Positions 7,779 through 16,753 of a DNA stretch of 64,000 nucleotides are shown here, piece by piece. Under the pieces are notes generated by a model that saw only the letters and a list, made by a program, of their open reading frames with translations, was not told the origin of the DNA and searched no databases. Origin of the DNA: Flavobacterium sp. HSC-32F16 (lineage in GTDB: Bacteria > Bacteroidota > Bacteroidia > Flavobacteriales > Flavobacteriaceae); assembly GCF_024171645.1 (NCBI RefSeq), contig NZ_JALKAC010000001.1, positions 310,001 to 374,000 of the forward strand, read 5' to 3'. The position numbers and the translations under genes were made by a program. Position 1 is the stretch's first letter; the number at the start of each line of letters is the position of its first letter.

Positions 7779-8915
7779 TTAAGCTTCTACTTGCACCCAA
7801 CCTTCTATTTTTTCGAAAATTGTCATTAATTTTGATGGAATTTTTTTCTCTTTTATTGCTGTAAGTTTAAGAATAGAAGTGATTTTATCCTCTTCTCCAT
7901 TTTGAGTTAATTCTACCCAATCAGGATTAACAATCAAAGTTCTACCAATTGCCACCATGGGAATACCATACTCTACAACTTGATTAGCCATTGCAGGTGT
8001 TGTAATACCTCCGGCAACTAAAACAGGAACTCTGCTGTTCACATAGTTGTTTAGTGCAACTGATATAGGTTCTTTAGAAAATTCTGAATCAATTGGTTTT
8101 TGATCTACAGCATCAAACAAAGAGAAATGTAAATAATCAATATTTTCTTCAATGAGCTTATCAATTAGATTGAACGTATCTGGAAGTCCATAAGTTTGTT
8201 GTGGAAATTCTTCAGGTGAAATTCTGTACCCTATCAAAAAAGGACGATCAGCATATTTTGAAACTATATTTTTTACTTCTCTTAAAATTTCCAGACTAAG
8301 CCGCAAACGATTTTCCAGAGAACCTCCCCATTGATCCTTTCTATTATTAAAAAAAGGTGATCTAAAATTTTGAAGCAAAAAACCATGTGCGCCATGAATC
8401 TCTACGCCATCAAAACCGGCTTCAATTGCTCTTCTGGTGGTTTCACCAAATGCTTTGATGATTTCCAGAATTTCATTTTCCCTTAATTCTTTTGGAAGAT
8501 TTTCTTTTTCAAAAAGCACTATTGGTCCACTTGAAACTGCGCTTGCACTTACCACTTCACCATCTGGAATAAGTCCGGGAATTGCTTTATTGCCTGCATG
8601 AAACATTTGTAGAATTGCTGGTGCTCCACCACTTTTTGCAGCATTTGCCAACTTTTTCAGACTTGGAAGAAAGGTATCATCATATCCTGCAAATTCATGG
8701 GTAAAGCCAATGCCATTTGCCGTAACGTGGGTACAGCCTGTAATCACTAAACCAACACCGTTTACTCTTTTCTTGTAATATTCAACTTCTTCATCAGATA
8801 TCGTGAAGTCTTCATTAGAGGACCAAGTAGTCATAGGCGACATCACAATTCTATTTTTCAAACTAATTCCGTTCGCAAATAATAAGGGTGCAAACAGCTT
8901 TTTATATTTATTCAT
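7779..8915 (-). CDS. NADH:flavin oxidoreductase, Old Yellow Enzyme family
   Basis: 378 residues forming an FMN TIM barrel. N-terminal FAPLLFANGISLKNRIVMSP binds FMN, and HGAHGFLLQNFRSP carries the active-site pair His174/His177. GGITTPAM and AIGRTLIVNPDW near the C-terminus contact the FMN phosphate. The family reduces activated C=C bonds of unsaturated carbonyls with NAD(P)H. It is the last gene of a six-gene minus-strand operon, 21 bases after the SDR. The first OYE of the operon (10010) is of a different subclass, so the two probably differ in substrate. Confidence 0.9.
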   Translation of the reverse strand: MNKYKKLFAPLLFANGISLKNRIVMSPMTTWSSNEDFTISDEEVEYYKKRVNGVGLVITGCTHVTANGIGFTHEFAGYDDTFLPSLKKLANAAKSGGAPAILQMFHAGNKAIPGLIPDGEVVSASAVSSGPIVLFEKENLPKELRENEILEIIKAFGETTRRAIEAGFDGVEIHGAHGFLLQNFRSPFFNNRKDQWGGSLENRLRLSLEILREVKNIVSKYADRPFLIGYRISPEEFPQQTYGLPDTFNLIDKLIEENIDYLHFSLFDAVDQKPIDSEFSKEPISVALNNYVNSRVPVLVAGGITTPAMANQVVEYGIPMVAIGRTLIVNPDWVELTQNGEEDKITSILKLTAIKEKKIPSKLMTIFEKIEGWVQVEA

Positions 8916-8936
8916 TACTTATTTTTTTATTAAATA

Positions 8937-9680
8937 TTACCAATCTTGTGAAGTTGGACTGATCACGATATCGTTTACATTAACATTATCCGGCTGGTCA
9001 AAAGCAAACAATACTGCGTTTGCAACATCTTCAGGTTTAATCGCTTGCTTATTCAACTCGGCTGCAATTGCTGCACCTTCTTTGTTGGTCACTTTGTCTG
9101 CCCATCCTGTATTGATTACTCCCGGACTTATCAGGCTTATTTTAATTCCTTTATGCACAGATACTTCTTTTCTTAAACTTTCGGTAATCGCCCGAACGAA
9201 AAATTTGGTTCCGTGATAGATGCCTGCTCCTACACCAATGTTGATTCCTGCCACAGATCCCATATTGAGAATATGACCGGATTTTTGCTCTAATAATTTA
9301 GGAAGAACCGTCGCAATAGCATTCAAATAACCTTTGATATTGGTATCAATCATCGCATTCCATTCCTCAATAGCAACGTCTTTCCATTGAGAAAACAGCA
9401 TTAGTCCGGCGTTATTAACCAAATTATCTATTCTCCCGAACTTCTCAATTGCAAAATCTGCCATAGCTTTCATTTGGTCGATGTCTGTTACGTCTGCAAC
9501 AAATATTTCGGCTTTACCACCTTCAGCTTCAATCTGTTTTTTTACTTTTTCTATTTTATCATCAGCTCTGGATACTAAAATAATGTTGGATCCTGCTTTA
9601 GCTAATTTTAATGCTGTTGCTGCACCAATTCCAGAAGATGCTCCGGTAATAATGGTTACAGACTCGTTTAATTTTTTCAT
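8937..9680 (-). CDS. Short-chain dehydrogenase/reductase
   Basis: 247 residues, classical SDR: TGASSGIGAATALKLA cofactor loop (about 13-28), NNAG near 90, catalytic Tyr-Lys in YHGTK, and ISPGVINTGW after it. Similar to the YdfG/serine 3-dehydrogenase-like branch and likely NADP(H)-dependent. It is inside the OYE operon, 36 bases after the ABM gene and 21 before the next OYE, so it probably reduces a carbonyl handled by the same enzymes. The specific substrate cannot be read from sequence. Confidence 0.9.
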   Translation of the reverse strand: MKKLNESVTIITGASSGIGAATALKLAKAGSNIILVSRADDKIEKVKKQIEAEGGKAEIFVADVTDIDQMKAMADFAIEKFGRIDNLVNNAGLMLFSQWKDVAIEEWNAMIDTNIKGYLNAIATVLPKLLEQKSGHILNMGSVAGINIGVGAGIYHGTKFFVRAITESLRKEVSVHKGIKISLISPGVINTGWADKVTNKEGAAIAAELNKQAIKPEDVANAVLFAFDQPDNVNVNDIVISPTSQDW

Positions 9681-9716
9681 ATTCCTAAATTTTTAAACAA
9701 CTATAAATGTTACTAA

Positions 9717-9995
9717 TTAATTGGATCGATAAATAATCGGTTGTTCCTGCAATTTGTCAAATGATGCGAAAAACGCCTTTGAATACGGTTGTTGATTATG
9801 AAGACTTAATCCGTCCAGGCTTTCCCATTTTTCATTTAGAATAAAAATATTTTCATCATCAATACTTTGGTGAACATTATATTCGATGCAGGTCTCTTCT
9901 TTTATAGATAATTCAGGGAGACTGTATAAAAGGGTTTTGATTTCTTGCTGATGCTCAGGCTTTGCCTTTACAACAACAGTTAAATAAATACTCAT
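9717..9995 (-). CDS. ABM-domain putative quinol monooxygenase
   Basis: 92 residues, one antibiotic-biosynthesis-monooxygenase domain of YgiN type: MSIYLTVVVKAKPEHQQEIKTLL at the start, CIEYNVHQS in the middle and FILNEKWESLDGLSLH. These small dimeric ferredoxin-like proteins act without cofactor on quinols or are stress-linked. It sits between two OYE/SDR genes, 14 bases from the neighbouring OYE, in line with a quinone or electrophile-handling operon. The enzymatic role is inferred. Confidence 0.82.
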   Translation of the reverse strand: MSIYLTVVVKAKPEHQQEIKTLLYSLPELSIKEETCIEYNVHQSIDDENIFILNEKWESLDGLSLHNQQPYSKAFFASFDKLQEQPIIYRSN

Positions 9996-10009
9996 GTTTT
10001 TTTGTAGTA

Positions 10010-11080
10010 TTAAAATGCAAGTTCATAAGGTTTTGGAACAGGAATTTCTGAACGAAGCTCTTTTGCCGCTTCTAAAGAAAAATAAGGGTTTCGCAAAAGC
10101 TCACGACCTATAAAAATAAGATCGGCATCATCATTCGTCAGGATCGTTTCTGCCTGATGTGCATTAGTAATCATGCCTACTGTTCCCACCAATAATTGAT
10201 CTTTCAACTCCCGTTTAATGGTACTTGCAAATGGCAATTGATAACCGGAACCTACTTTAATTTTAGCATTTGGAACTGTACCGCCTGAAGAAACATCAAC
10301 AATATCAATTCCTTTTTCAGACAATTTTTTGCTTAACCAAACTGAATCTTCAATGTTCCACCCTTCTTCCATCCAGTCTGCAGCCGAAATACGCACGGCA
10401 ATTGGAAGCTCTGAAGGCCATACCTGTTTTACTTTGTCGATAATTTCGAATAGAAATCTTGCTCTGTTTTTTATACTGCCGCCATAATGATCTGTTCTTT
10501 TGTTTGGAATAGGTGATAAAAATTCATTAATAAGATAACCGTGGGCACTGTGAATTTCAATCATTTCAAAACCTGCCTTTAAAGCCCTCACTGCAGCATC
10601 AGAAAAAGCTTGTTGAAGTTCTTCGATATCTTGTAAGGTCATCTCGCGGGGCATTTGCATTTCTGATGAAAATGGTACGGCAGAAGGCGCAATAACTTGC
10701 CAGCCATCATCTTCATCTGGCATCAATGGGCGACTCTCGCGTCCTGAAGCCCAAGTACTTCCTTTTCTTCCGGCATGAGCCAATTGAATAGCAGGGACAC
10801 TTCCGGCACTTTTTATAAAGGATGTAATCTTAGTAAGCATTTCGATATGCTCGTTTTTCCAGATTCCCAAATCTCCTACGCCAATACGTCCGTCAGCTCG
10901 TACCGCTGTTGCCTCCAGCATTACTGCACCTGCACCTCCCATCGCTCTTGAACCATAATGAACCAGGTGCCAATCGCTTGCAAATCCATCCTGAGCCATA
11001 TACATACACATTGGCGAAGTGATAATTCTATTTCTAAACGTAACTGATTTAACAGTCAATGGACTGAATAATTTTGACAT
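10010..11080 (-). CDS. NADH:flavin oxidoreductase, YqjM-like Old Yellow Enzyme
   Basis: 356 residues. N-terminal LFSPLTVKSVTFRNRIITSPMCMY contains Cys25 and Tyr27 at the positions of the YqjM redox cysteine and tyrosine. The active-site pair is His177/His180 in IEIHSAHGYL, and FIGRELLRNPYF closes the FMN site. YqjM-type (thermophilic-like) OYEs reduce enones, enals and nitro compounds and respond to oxidative or electrophile stress. It is co-transcribed with the ABM gene 14 bases downstream and preceded by two NTF2-fold genes. Length is normal. Confidence 0.92.
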   Translation of the reverse strand: MSKLFSPLTVKSVTFRNRIITSPMCMYMAQDGFASDWHLVHYGSRAMGGAGAVMLEATAVRADGRIGVGDLGIWKNEHIEMLTKITSFIKSAGSVPAIQLAHAGRKGSTWASGRESRPLMPDEDDGWQVIAPSAVPFSSEMQMPREMTLQDIEELQQAFSDAAVRALKAGFEMIEIHSAHGYLINEFLSPIPNKRTDHYGGSIKNRARFLFEIIDKVKQVWPSELPIAVRISAADWMEEGWNIEDSVWLSKKLSEKGIDIVDVSSGGTVPNAKIKVGSGYQLPFASTIKRELKDQLLVGTVGMITNAHQAETILTNDDADLIFIGRELLRNPYFSLEAAKELRSEIPVPKPYELAF

Positions 11081-11159
11081 TTTTATTTTTTTTTAAACGC
11101 AAAGCTCCACCGGAAGCAGTATTTTGCTCCCAGTAAAAACTTTACGAAATGATTTTTGA

Positions 11160-11546
11160 TTATTTAGTGTACAGATGAAAAAGCTTTGCCACTACTTTCC
11201 ATTCACCATTAATTTTGATTAACGAATGGTAATCTGTGAAATCTTCATCTGCTGCATCGTGTTCCATTTCAATACGAACAATTGCTGTGGTAGGTGTTTT
11301 GTGTAAAACCGTAAGATTGGTTTTGATGTTGGGTGCTGCACCAAATTTCTCTACATAGGTGTACAGATTATCTATACTTCCTTCTGAAAGGTCATCGCCT
11401 AAATGACCGTACATTATCGCATCGTTATGAAAAGTCTTTTTTAATGCTGCAACGTTTCCTGTTTTTAATCCGTTTACATAACCTTCCATTGCCGTCAGGA
11501 CATCTTCATAATCCTGAACGGTATTGATATTTTGATTTACTGACAT
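11160..11546 (-). CDS. NTF2-fold (putative lumazine-binding/SnoaL-like) protein
   Basis: 128 residues, cytoplasmic, one NTF2-like cone: DYEDVLTAMEGYVNGLKTGNVAALKKTFHNDAIMYG and a C-terminal INGEWKVVAKLFHLY typical of the putative lumazine-binding family. These proteins bind or turn over small hydrophobic ligands, but no function can be given. It begins only five bases after the related lipoprotein at 11552 and looks like its duplicate without the export signal. Second gene of the OYE operon. Confidence 0.8.
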   Translation of the reverse strand: MSVNQNINTVQDYEDVLTAMEGYVNGLKTGNVAALKKTFHNDAIMYGHLGDDLSEGSIDNLYTYVEKFGAAPNIKTNLTVLHKTPTTAIVRIEMEHDAADEDFTDYHSLIKINGEWKVVAKLFHLYTK

Positions 11547-11551
11547 AATTC

Positions 11552-12097
11552 TTATTTTATAATTTGATAAATTTTACTGATGATTTTCCAATCGTTTCCG
11601 TCTTTTACAAGGGTAAACATATCGGCATATTTGTTTGGTCCAAATTGTGATTCGATTCTCACTATTGCAACATTACCTTCTACATCCAGAGTAGTCAATG
11701 TGTAATTCGCTTCTGTTGGCTCAGCGGCAGAAAATCCATCAAATAACACTTGAATCGGAACACTTTTTAATGCTCCGTTTTCAGACCATGACATTGTTGC
11801 GGTTGTTGCAAATGCTGGTTTTGCAATACTGCCATCGCCTTTTCTTCCTGCTTCTACATATAAATCTATTGCTTTCAGGATACCTTCTTTTTGTTCTTGA
11901 TTGTTTTGCATAACTTCTGTTTTATTGTTTTGATTGTTTTTATCGTGGCAGGAAACTAATAATCCGCCAACGGTTAAGGCTGAGATAATAGCTAAAGTTG
12001 GGACTGAGAAAAAGATCTTTTTAGAAATTTTTCTAATACCCTGCCTAAAACCTGCGTAATTTCGAACTGCGGTTTTTCTTTCGGAAATGTTTTTCAT
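11552..12097 (-). CDS. NTF2-fold lipoprotein, first gene of the OYE operon
   Basis: 181 residues. A long N-terminal basic region and a hydrophobic stretch lead to a lipobox (GGLLVSC, about residues 45-50), so the mature protein is probably membrane-anchored. The NTF2-like domain (about 70-181) ends NDWKIISKIYQIIK, matching the neighbouring cytoplasmic paralogue. The ~30 residues before the hydrophobic segment are unusually long for a lipoprotein signal; a later start is possible but no Met is well placed. Function unknown; the operon suggests a periplasmic partner of the reductases. Confidence 0.75.
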   Translation of the reverse strand: MKNISERKTAVRNYAGFRQGIRKISKKIFFSVPTLAIISALTVGGLLVSCHDKNNQNNKTEVMQNNQEQKEGILKAIDLYVEAGRKGDGSIAKPAFATTATMSWSENGALKSVPIQVLFDGFSAAEPTEANYTLTTLDVEGNVAIVRIESQFGPNKYADMFTLVKDGNDWKIISKIYQIIK

Positions 12098-12131
12098 AAA
12101 TCGTTTGTTTTAGTTGAAAATGCTAATTTTT

Positions 12132-12172
12132 GAGCTTAATTTTCTGTGTTATTTGACAGAATAGTTAAGCTC
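12132..12172. promoter_or_regulatory. Long inverted repeat in the OYE-operon leader
   Basis: Outer arms GAGCTTAA (12132-12139) and TTAAGCTC (12165-12172), inner arms TTCTGT (12142-12147) and ACAGAA (12156-12161). It lies 35 bases before the first operon gene and just downstream of a minus-strand TACTTTTG -7 element (12184-12191). It would be the first structure in the mRNA, or an operator dyad. Confidence 0.55.
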
Positions 12173-12378
12173 TATTTCTAAAACAAAAGTACAAGGACTT
12201 AAGCGTGACGTTTTTTCTAATCAGCTCAAAGATTTTATCTAATTAGTCCTTTTTTAAGGATTGAAAATTATACATTGTGGAAGTTACTCTATTAATAAAA
12301 TTTGTTATCAAAACTTTTTCAATGAAAATCGAGAATATACACAAAGACTGATATTCAAATAATTGAATGCCTAAATTT

Positions 12379-12501
12379 TTATTTGATTTGATGTAAAGCT
12401 TCAACAATTGGAGTATTGCCATCGTGCATTAAAATGACTTTACTTATAGTAGAATTATTTTCTAATATTGATACAAGAGTATCTACAACATTAGCAATAG
12501 A
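12379..12501 (-). pseudogene. Polysaccharide deacetylase C-terminal remnant
   Basis: On the minus strand a 40-codon open segment with no start reads IANVVDTLVSILENN...KVILMHDGNTPIVEALHQIK before a stop. The ILMHDG..PIVEAL pattern is the C-terminal NodB-homology motif of polysaccharide deacetylases. Nothing of the N-terminal catalytic part is present. The call rests on one motif. Confidence 0.45.
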
Positions 12502-12527
12502 ATTAGATCATCTGTAAAAGATTTTTA

Positions 12528-12748
12528 CCTCATGAACCTAAGACAAAATAAACGACGTCTACACCAGTCATACTTTCGGTAATCGTATCAACATCGCTTA
12601 TCAGATCAATATAAACTTGCTCAACATTATCCAGATTATTTTCTGGCTTTGGATTTCTTGAACCTGATAAAACCTGATGTTAAGAAGCTAATTTAGTAAC
12701 TAAAAGAGATCAAGCCCTTCCATTTCCTCCAATAACGAATACTTTTAT
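12528..12748 (-). pseudogene. Decayed NAD(P)-binding epimerase/NmrA-type gene, N-terminal part
   Basis: The minus strand reads IKVFVIGGNGRA, stop, then SLLVTKLAS, stop, then HQVLSGSRNPKP...QVYIDLISDVDTITESMTGVDVVYFVLGS, stop. The GGxGxx nucleotide loop and VDVVYFVLG are the hallmark N-terminal Rossmann strands of NAD(P)H-binding epimerase-like proteins. At least three in-frame stops make it non-functional. Confidence 0.65.
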
Positions 12749-12771
12749 AAGCTTAATTTTAAAATTATTTA

Positions 12772-13632
12772 CTATCGAGAGGTACTCGGTGCCTGTCCGT
12801 GAAATTCTTTATATATTCTTGAAAAGTGAGAAACATTTTCGAACCCTAAAGAATAACATATATCTGAAACCGACAAAGCTGTAGTTTCCAGCATATCTTT
12901 TGCTTTTTCTAATCTCTTTTCTCTAATCCAGGTTGCAGGTGCAGCATTGTATATATTTTGAAAATCTCTCTTAAAACTTGACAAACTTCTGCCGGAAAGA
13001 TAGGCCAGCTCGGAAACAGAAACTGGTGAAGCATAATGCTGTTCTACCACATTACGGATATCCGTTTTTACAGGCTCGTGCAGCTGGAGGATTTGTAAAA
13101 ACATATTTCGGTTACATTCTGCAACATCATAAAGCAGTTCCATGATTTTCAGGCGAAGCTGTCCGGGATGAACCACAGAATGATCAAAAAAGTAAGGCTT
13201 CATGGAATGGGCAAATGCAACTAAACATTCATTCATTGGGTAAACTCCTGTTTTAATTTCTCCCTCAGGTTTTGACACCTTAATTTCTGAGGTTGATAAA
13301 AACGACTTCAGAAGATCATCTTTGATACTAAACATTAAACTATCATAGATATTATCATTTTCGGAATTTCCGAATTTATGATATTTTACAGCAGTTGCTT
13401 TTTTTAGTAAAATCATGTCATTCTTGCCAAGCTTATATTCCTGTTTTCCATAAGTCAGATCAACAGATCCTTCTAATACAATTAAGAGTAAATGCTGTTC
13501 CAAGTACATGATTCCTTTAACTTCAGTACTGTGTATACACTGCTCAATTAAAGAACAACCATCTAAGATGAGGGAGTTTTGGGGAGCATCTCCGCCAATC
13601 AAAGAAGTTGGAACTTTAATCATTTTCTTCAT
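12772..13632 (-). CDS. AraC family transcriptional regulator
   Basis: 286 residues. The N-terminal cupin-like sensor (about 20-120) is followed by two AraC HTH motifs (about 190-286: VSELAYLSGRSLSSFKRDFQNIY and SVSDICYSLGFENVSHFSRIYKEFHG). It ends close to debris and lies upstream of the OYE operon on the same strand, so it is a candidate regulator of that operon. A possible -7 element TATCTTTG (minus strand, 13721-13728) precedes it. Ligand unknown. Confidence 0.92.
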   Translation of the reverse strand: MKKMIKVPTSLIGGDAPQNSLILDGCSLIEQCIHSTEVKGIMYLEQHLLLIVLEGSVDLTYGKQEYKLGKNDMILLKKATAVKYHKFGNSENDNIYDSLMFSIKDDLLKSFLSTSEIKVSKPEGEIKTGVYPMNECLVAFAHSMKPYFFDHSVVHPGQLRLKIMELLYDVAECNRNMFLQILQLHEPVKTDIRNVVEQHYASPVSVSELAYLSGRSLSSFKRDFQNIYNAAPATWIREKRLEKAKDMLETTALSVSDICYSLGFENVSHFSRIYKEFHGQAPSTSR

Positions 13633-14098
13633 ACTACAACTATTAAAGTTATAAAGCAGTTATAAATTTGTTTTGGAAATTCTTTTGAAATTGATCCTGA
13701 AATATTACAAAATTCAGCTACAAAGATAAAAGTATTAAGAAAAACATACTTTTCTTTTTAGTCCAAATATTTTACTCTTTTAGTCCAAAAAAATTTGATG
13801 TTTAAAATATTAGGCAACAATTAAATAAGTTAACCCCTCAGAAAAAAGATATCAATCTCCAACTGGACATCCAAACCAAAATTCTTAATAAAGCAAAGAC
13901 AAACTGGCTGGTATCCCACAACGAGTTCCCTAAATTCACCTGACGTTTTGAAGATAAAAGATTCAATTATGAAAAGACCATCACAGGGCTCTGCGACTCT
14001 TGAGGGGACTTGAATGAAATTCATCTGCTCCAGAGAAAATGGGAAAATGGCTAAAGCAGTTCATAAGGACAAAATAAACGGATAGCACAGGTAAGAGC
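13633..14098. other. Gene-poor gap with decayed sequence
   Basis: No supported gene. A 64-codon minus-strand frame (13830-14024) has no family match, although its tail (FGLDVQLEID) resembles a minus-strand translation near 45.83-45.90 kb (FGLDVWLRIE), suggesting a shared decayed element. The remainder is AT-rich. Confidence 0.5.
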
Positions 14099-14611
14099 TT
14101 AGGAGTCCCTTTGGGATATATTCTTTTCTGAAACAAAAAATAAATTTTTAACCGGGCTCAATAAAGCTTTTGCCCAGTGGAGAAAGAAGACTTTCTTTAG
14201 GATCTGTACAAAGCCGGCAAAAGAATTTGGTTTCTGAACATAGAGGTCCGCTCCCTTCTCAAAAGTATCTTCAATATCTGCAGGATGGCCCCAAGTGGAT
14301 AGCATAACGGCAGGGATGTCCTTAAGCTCTTTATCAGCCTTTATCTCTTCCAGTGCCTGAATACCTGCTTTAACTGGCATATTGATATCTATAAAAATAA
14401 TATCCGGATCGGGCTGGGATTTATCTTTGAGCGTGTTCATCAGCTCCTGCCCGTTTTCAACCGTAGTTACCTCAGAGGGTACTTCTGCCTCATCCAGGGC
14501 ATCGATGAATAATTCCTGGTCATCTTTATCATCTTCAGCCAATATGATTTTCAGGGGTTCTTTTTCATTTAAGCCTTCAGAGGCCTGGTGGGAATTTTCA
14601 GAAATTATCAT
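14099..14611 (-). CDS. Single-domain response regulator (CheY/Rcp-like)
   Basis: 170 residues from the ATG at 14611; an in-frame Met 21 codons upstream would add a sequence unlike any receiver domain. Acidic pocket at Glu26-Asp28 (AEDDKDD), phosphoacceptor Asp75 (IIFIDINMP), Lys127 (VQKPNS). There is no output domain, so it acts through protein contacts. It is next to the PAS histidine kinase at 15070 on the same strand with a 458-base gap; phosphorylation by that kinase is likely. A ~35-residue tail follows the receiver fold. Confidence 0.88.
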   Translation of the reverse strand: MIISENSHQASEGLNEKEPLKIILAEDDKDDQELFIDALDEAEVPSEVTTVENGQELMNTLKDKSQPDPDIIFIDINMPVKAGIQALEEIKADKELKDIPAVMLSTWGHPADIEDTFEKGADLYVQKPNSFAGFVQILKKVFFLHWAKALLSPVKNLFFVSEKNISQRDS

Positions 14612-15069
14612 CTTAAAGAGTTTTAAACCTACCAAATGTAGTGTATAAATGCTAAAAAGATTTCGATAAACCAATAATATTAAAAGTAATAAGAAATTCA
14701 GAACATAAAGAGTCGTTACAGATAATTATGTCCGGAGTCCTGCATAAGAAAGAAAAACGGTCTTTCGCATCCTTGTTTACAATGACAAAAGAGGACGCCT
14801 GCTTACTGCAAGCGAGCCCGGATACAAACCCTGAGTTAATTGATTTAAATTAGTCAACCTATTATATGGTCTGCGAGAGGTTCTGCTCATTTATAAAAAC
14901 TTTAATATCCTGTTGGACTTCGTTTTTCTATCGGCGTCAAAAGTATTGAGATAAAATCGTATGCTTTGCGCTTTTTAAAAAATCTTTCGTTGATAAACCG
15001 CTGTGATTATAAATTAATTATAATTATAAAATAAAGCCTCGGCATGCCGGAATGTTAAAAATAATCCGC
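14612..15069. other. Gap between kinase and receiver genes
   Basis: No recognised gene. A + strand frame 14728-14853 (41 residues, MSGVLHKKEKRSFASLFTMT...) has relatively high GC for the area, but no family match and no clear start signal. Minus-strand leader sequence of the receiver gene probably lies here. Confidence 0.4.
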
Positions 15070-16578
15070 TTAAAGCGTTCTGCTTTGCTGTGTTAATGGC
15101 AGCAGTACAGTAAAGACCGACCCCGCATCCTTCTCTCCTCTGGCTTTTATGGTTCCTCCATGCCGCTCTGCAATCTTCCTGCACAAGGAAAGCCCCAGAC
15201 CGCTGCCTTCATACTGGTCTTTGGAATGAAGACGCTCAAAGGCCGTGAAGATCCGCTCACTGTAAGCATTGTCAAGCCCGATGCCATTATCCTCGATACT
15301 GATCTCGGCCCAATTCCCCTGCTGATCCTCTATGATACTGCTGGAGATAATCACACTGGGGGGCACCTCAGCTTTGGAAAACTTAAGGGCATTGTGCACC
15401 AGATTGTAAAAAAGCTGCTGGATCAGTATTCTGGCCCCTTCAATCTCAGGGAGCTTCGAGCTGATAAAAACCGCATTTTTTTCCTGTATTACCAGTTCTA
15501 GATCGGTCTTAATTCCCTCAAGAACCCTGTTAAGGTCAATGCGCTCCACGGGCTGTTTTTTCTTATCTGCAGTGGAATATGCCAGTATGCCTTCTATGAC
15601 ATTCTGCATCCTGTGCGCAGAATGTTCAATCTTGCCTATATACCATTCAAACCTGTCATTAAACTCTGACTGCATTTCATTTCGCATTCTGCTGATAAAG
15701 GTTTTGACCTTACGGACTGGTTCCCTGAGGTCATGACTCACCAGATTAGCGAAATGCTGCAGGTCGTCATTCGAACGGCGGAGCTCCTCGGTGGTATCCC
15801 TGGCTTCTTTTCGAAGCTGCTCTTCTATCGCTTTCTGACGTCCAATATCCTCAATAATTCCGGTAATCTTAACGGGATCCCCATTTTCATCCCTGATTAC
15901 CTTGCCGCTGATATTGGTCCAGCGCAGCGAATTGTCTTCGTTTAAAATCCTGGCCTGATAAGAAATCACACCCGTCTGCTCGGCATCACGGTGCGCTTTT
16001 TCCCTCACTGCTATATCATCAGGATGCAGTCTTGCTATTATTTTTTCATTTGTAATAGTATCATTTATATTCCAGATTGTCCTAAAATTGCCTGAAGTGG
16101 CAATCTGCTGTGTGCTCAGGTCTATTTCAAAAGTCCCCATGCCAGAAGCATCAATGGCCATCCGGAGCTGTTCCTCCGAACTCTGTACCTTTTCCTTTGC
16201 CATATGAAGGTCAGTGATGTCCATCCCCGTATTCATTACTCCATATATACGGCCTTCGGGATCCAAAAGCGGCATAAAACAGTAATTGAAATAAAAAACC
16301 TGCTGCTGTCCGTCCACCACAAGCTCAACCTTCCTGTCTTTGGCATGGAAAGCAATACCGGTGGTATAAACCTGCAGCGCCTCGTCAAAAATACGCTGCT
16401 TTAGAAGCTCGGGAAGAACTTCAATGTAGGTTCTGCCGATTACCTCACTACCTTTTCCCCATGTTCTGATCATGGCCAGATTAGCCAGTTCTATTTTCAA
16501 TTCAGGTCCAGTATACACCCCTATAGGCAGGGGAGCATTATCTACAATATCCCTTAAAAGGTGTACAGTTCTTTCCAT
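15070..16578 (-). CDS. PAS-domain sensor histidine kinase
   Basis: 502 residues, no signal peptide or membrane segment, so cytoplasmic. PAS 1 spans about 8-125 (NAPLPIGVYTGPELKIELAN) and PAS/PAC 2 about 137-255 (MGTFEIDLSTQQI, then ITGIIEDIGRQ). The HisKA motif SHDLREP puts the phosphorylated His at 282. The catalytic domain shows the N box NLVHNAL (~392-398), DNGIGLD (430-436) and GSGLGLSLC (458-466). All catalytic residues are intact. The likely partner is the single-domain receiver encoded downstream at 14099. GC content is visibly higher than in the neighbours, which hints at different history. Confidence 0.93.
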   Translation of the reverse strand: MERTVHLLRDIVDNAPLPIGVYTGPELKIELANLAMIRTWGKGSEVIGRTYIEVLPELLKQRIFDEALQVYTTGIAFHAKDRKVELVVDGQQQVFYFNYCFMPLLDPEGRIYGVMNTGMDITDLHMAKEKVQSSEEQLRMAIDASGMGTFEIDLSTQQIATSGNFRTIWNINDTITNEKIIARLHPDDIAVREKAHRDAEQTGVISYQARILNEDNSLRWTNISGKVIRDENGDPVKITGIIEDIGRQKAIEEQLRKEARDTTEELRRSNDDLQHFANLVSHDLREPVRKVKTFISRMRNEMQSEFNDRFEWYIGKIEHSAHRMQNVIEGILAYSTADKKKQPVERIDLNRVLEGIKTDLELVIQEKNAVFISSKLPEIEGARILIQQLFYNLVHNALKFSKAEVPPSVIISSSIIEDQQGNWAEISIEDNGIGLDNAYSERIFTAFERLHSKDQYEGSGLGLSLCRKIAERHGGTIKARGEKDAGSVFTVLLPLTQQSRTL

Positions 16579-16753
16579 CTCGGCAGTTTATTTTATAGGC
16601 AATGTAGTTCTTTTCGATGGTTTTACTATTATATCCAGCCCCATTATTATTTTAGAATTTCCATTGTAATGTTCAAGAAAAATTAACGTGGAAGGAAAAC
16701 GAAATTTCCCGGAGCGTATTGGAGTGTTTGGAACATTTGAATTTATACTCTTA

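Noticed and set aside
8803..9216. 137-codon + strand frame across the OYE/SDR junction
   Set aside because: Antisense to two certain genes and starting mid-gene; no family features.
13830..14024. 64-codon minus-strand frame as a gene
   Set aside because: No start signal or family; its tail resembles debris elsewhere, so it is listed as decayed sequence only.
14728..14853. 41-residue + strand small ORF
   Set aside because: Has an ATG and reads cleanly, but it is opposite to the likely leader of the receiver gene and nothing supports translation; mentioned only in the gap entry.
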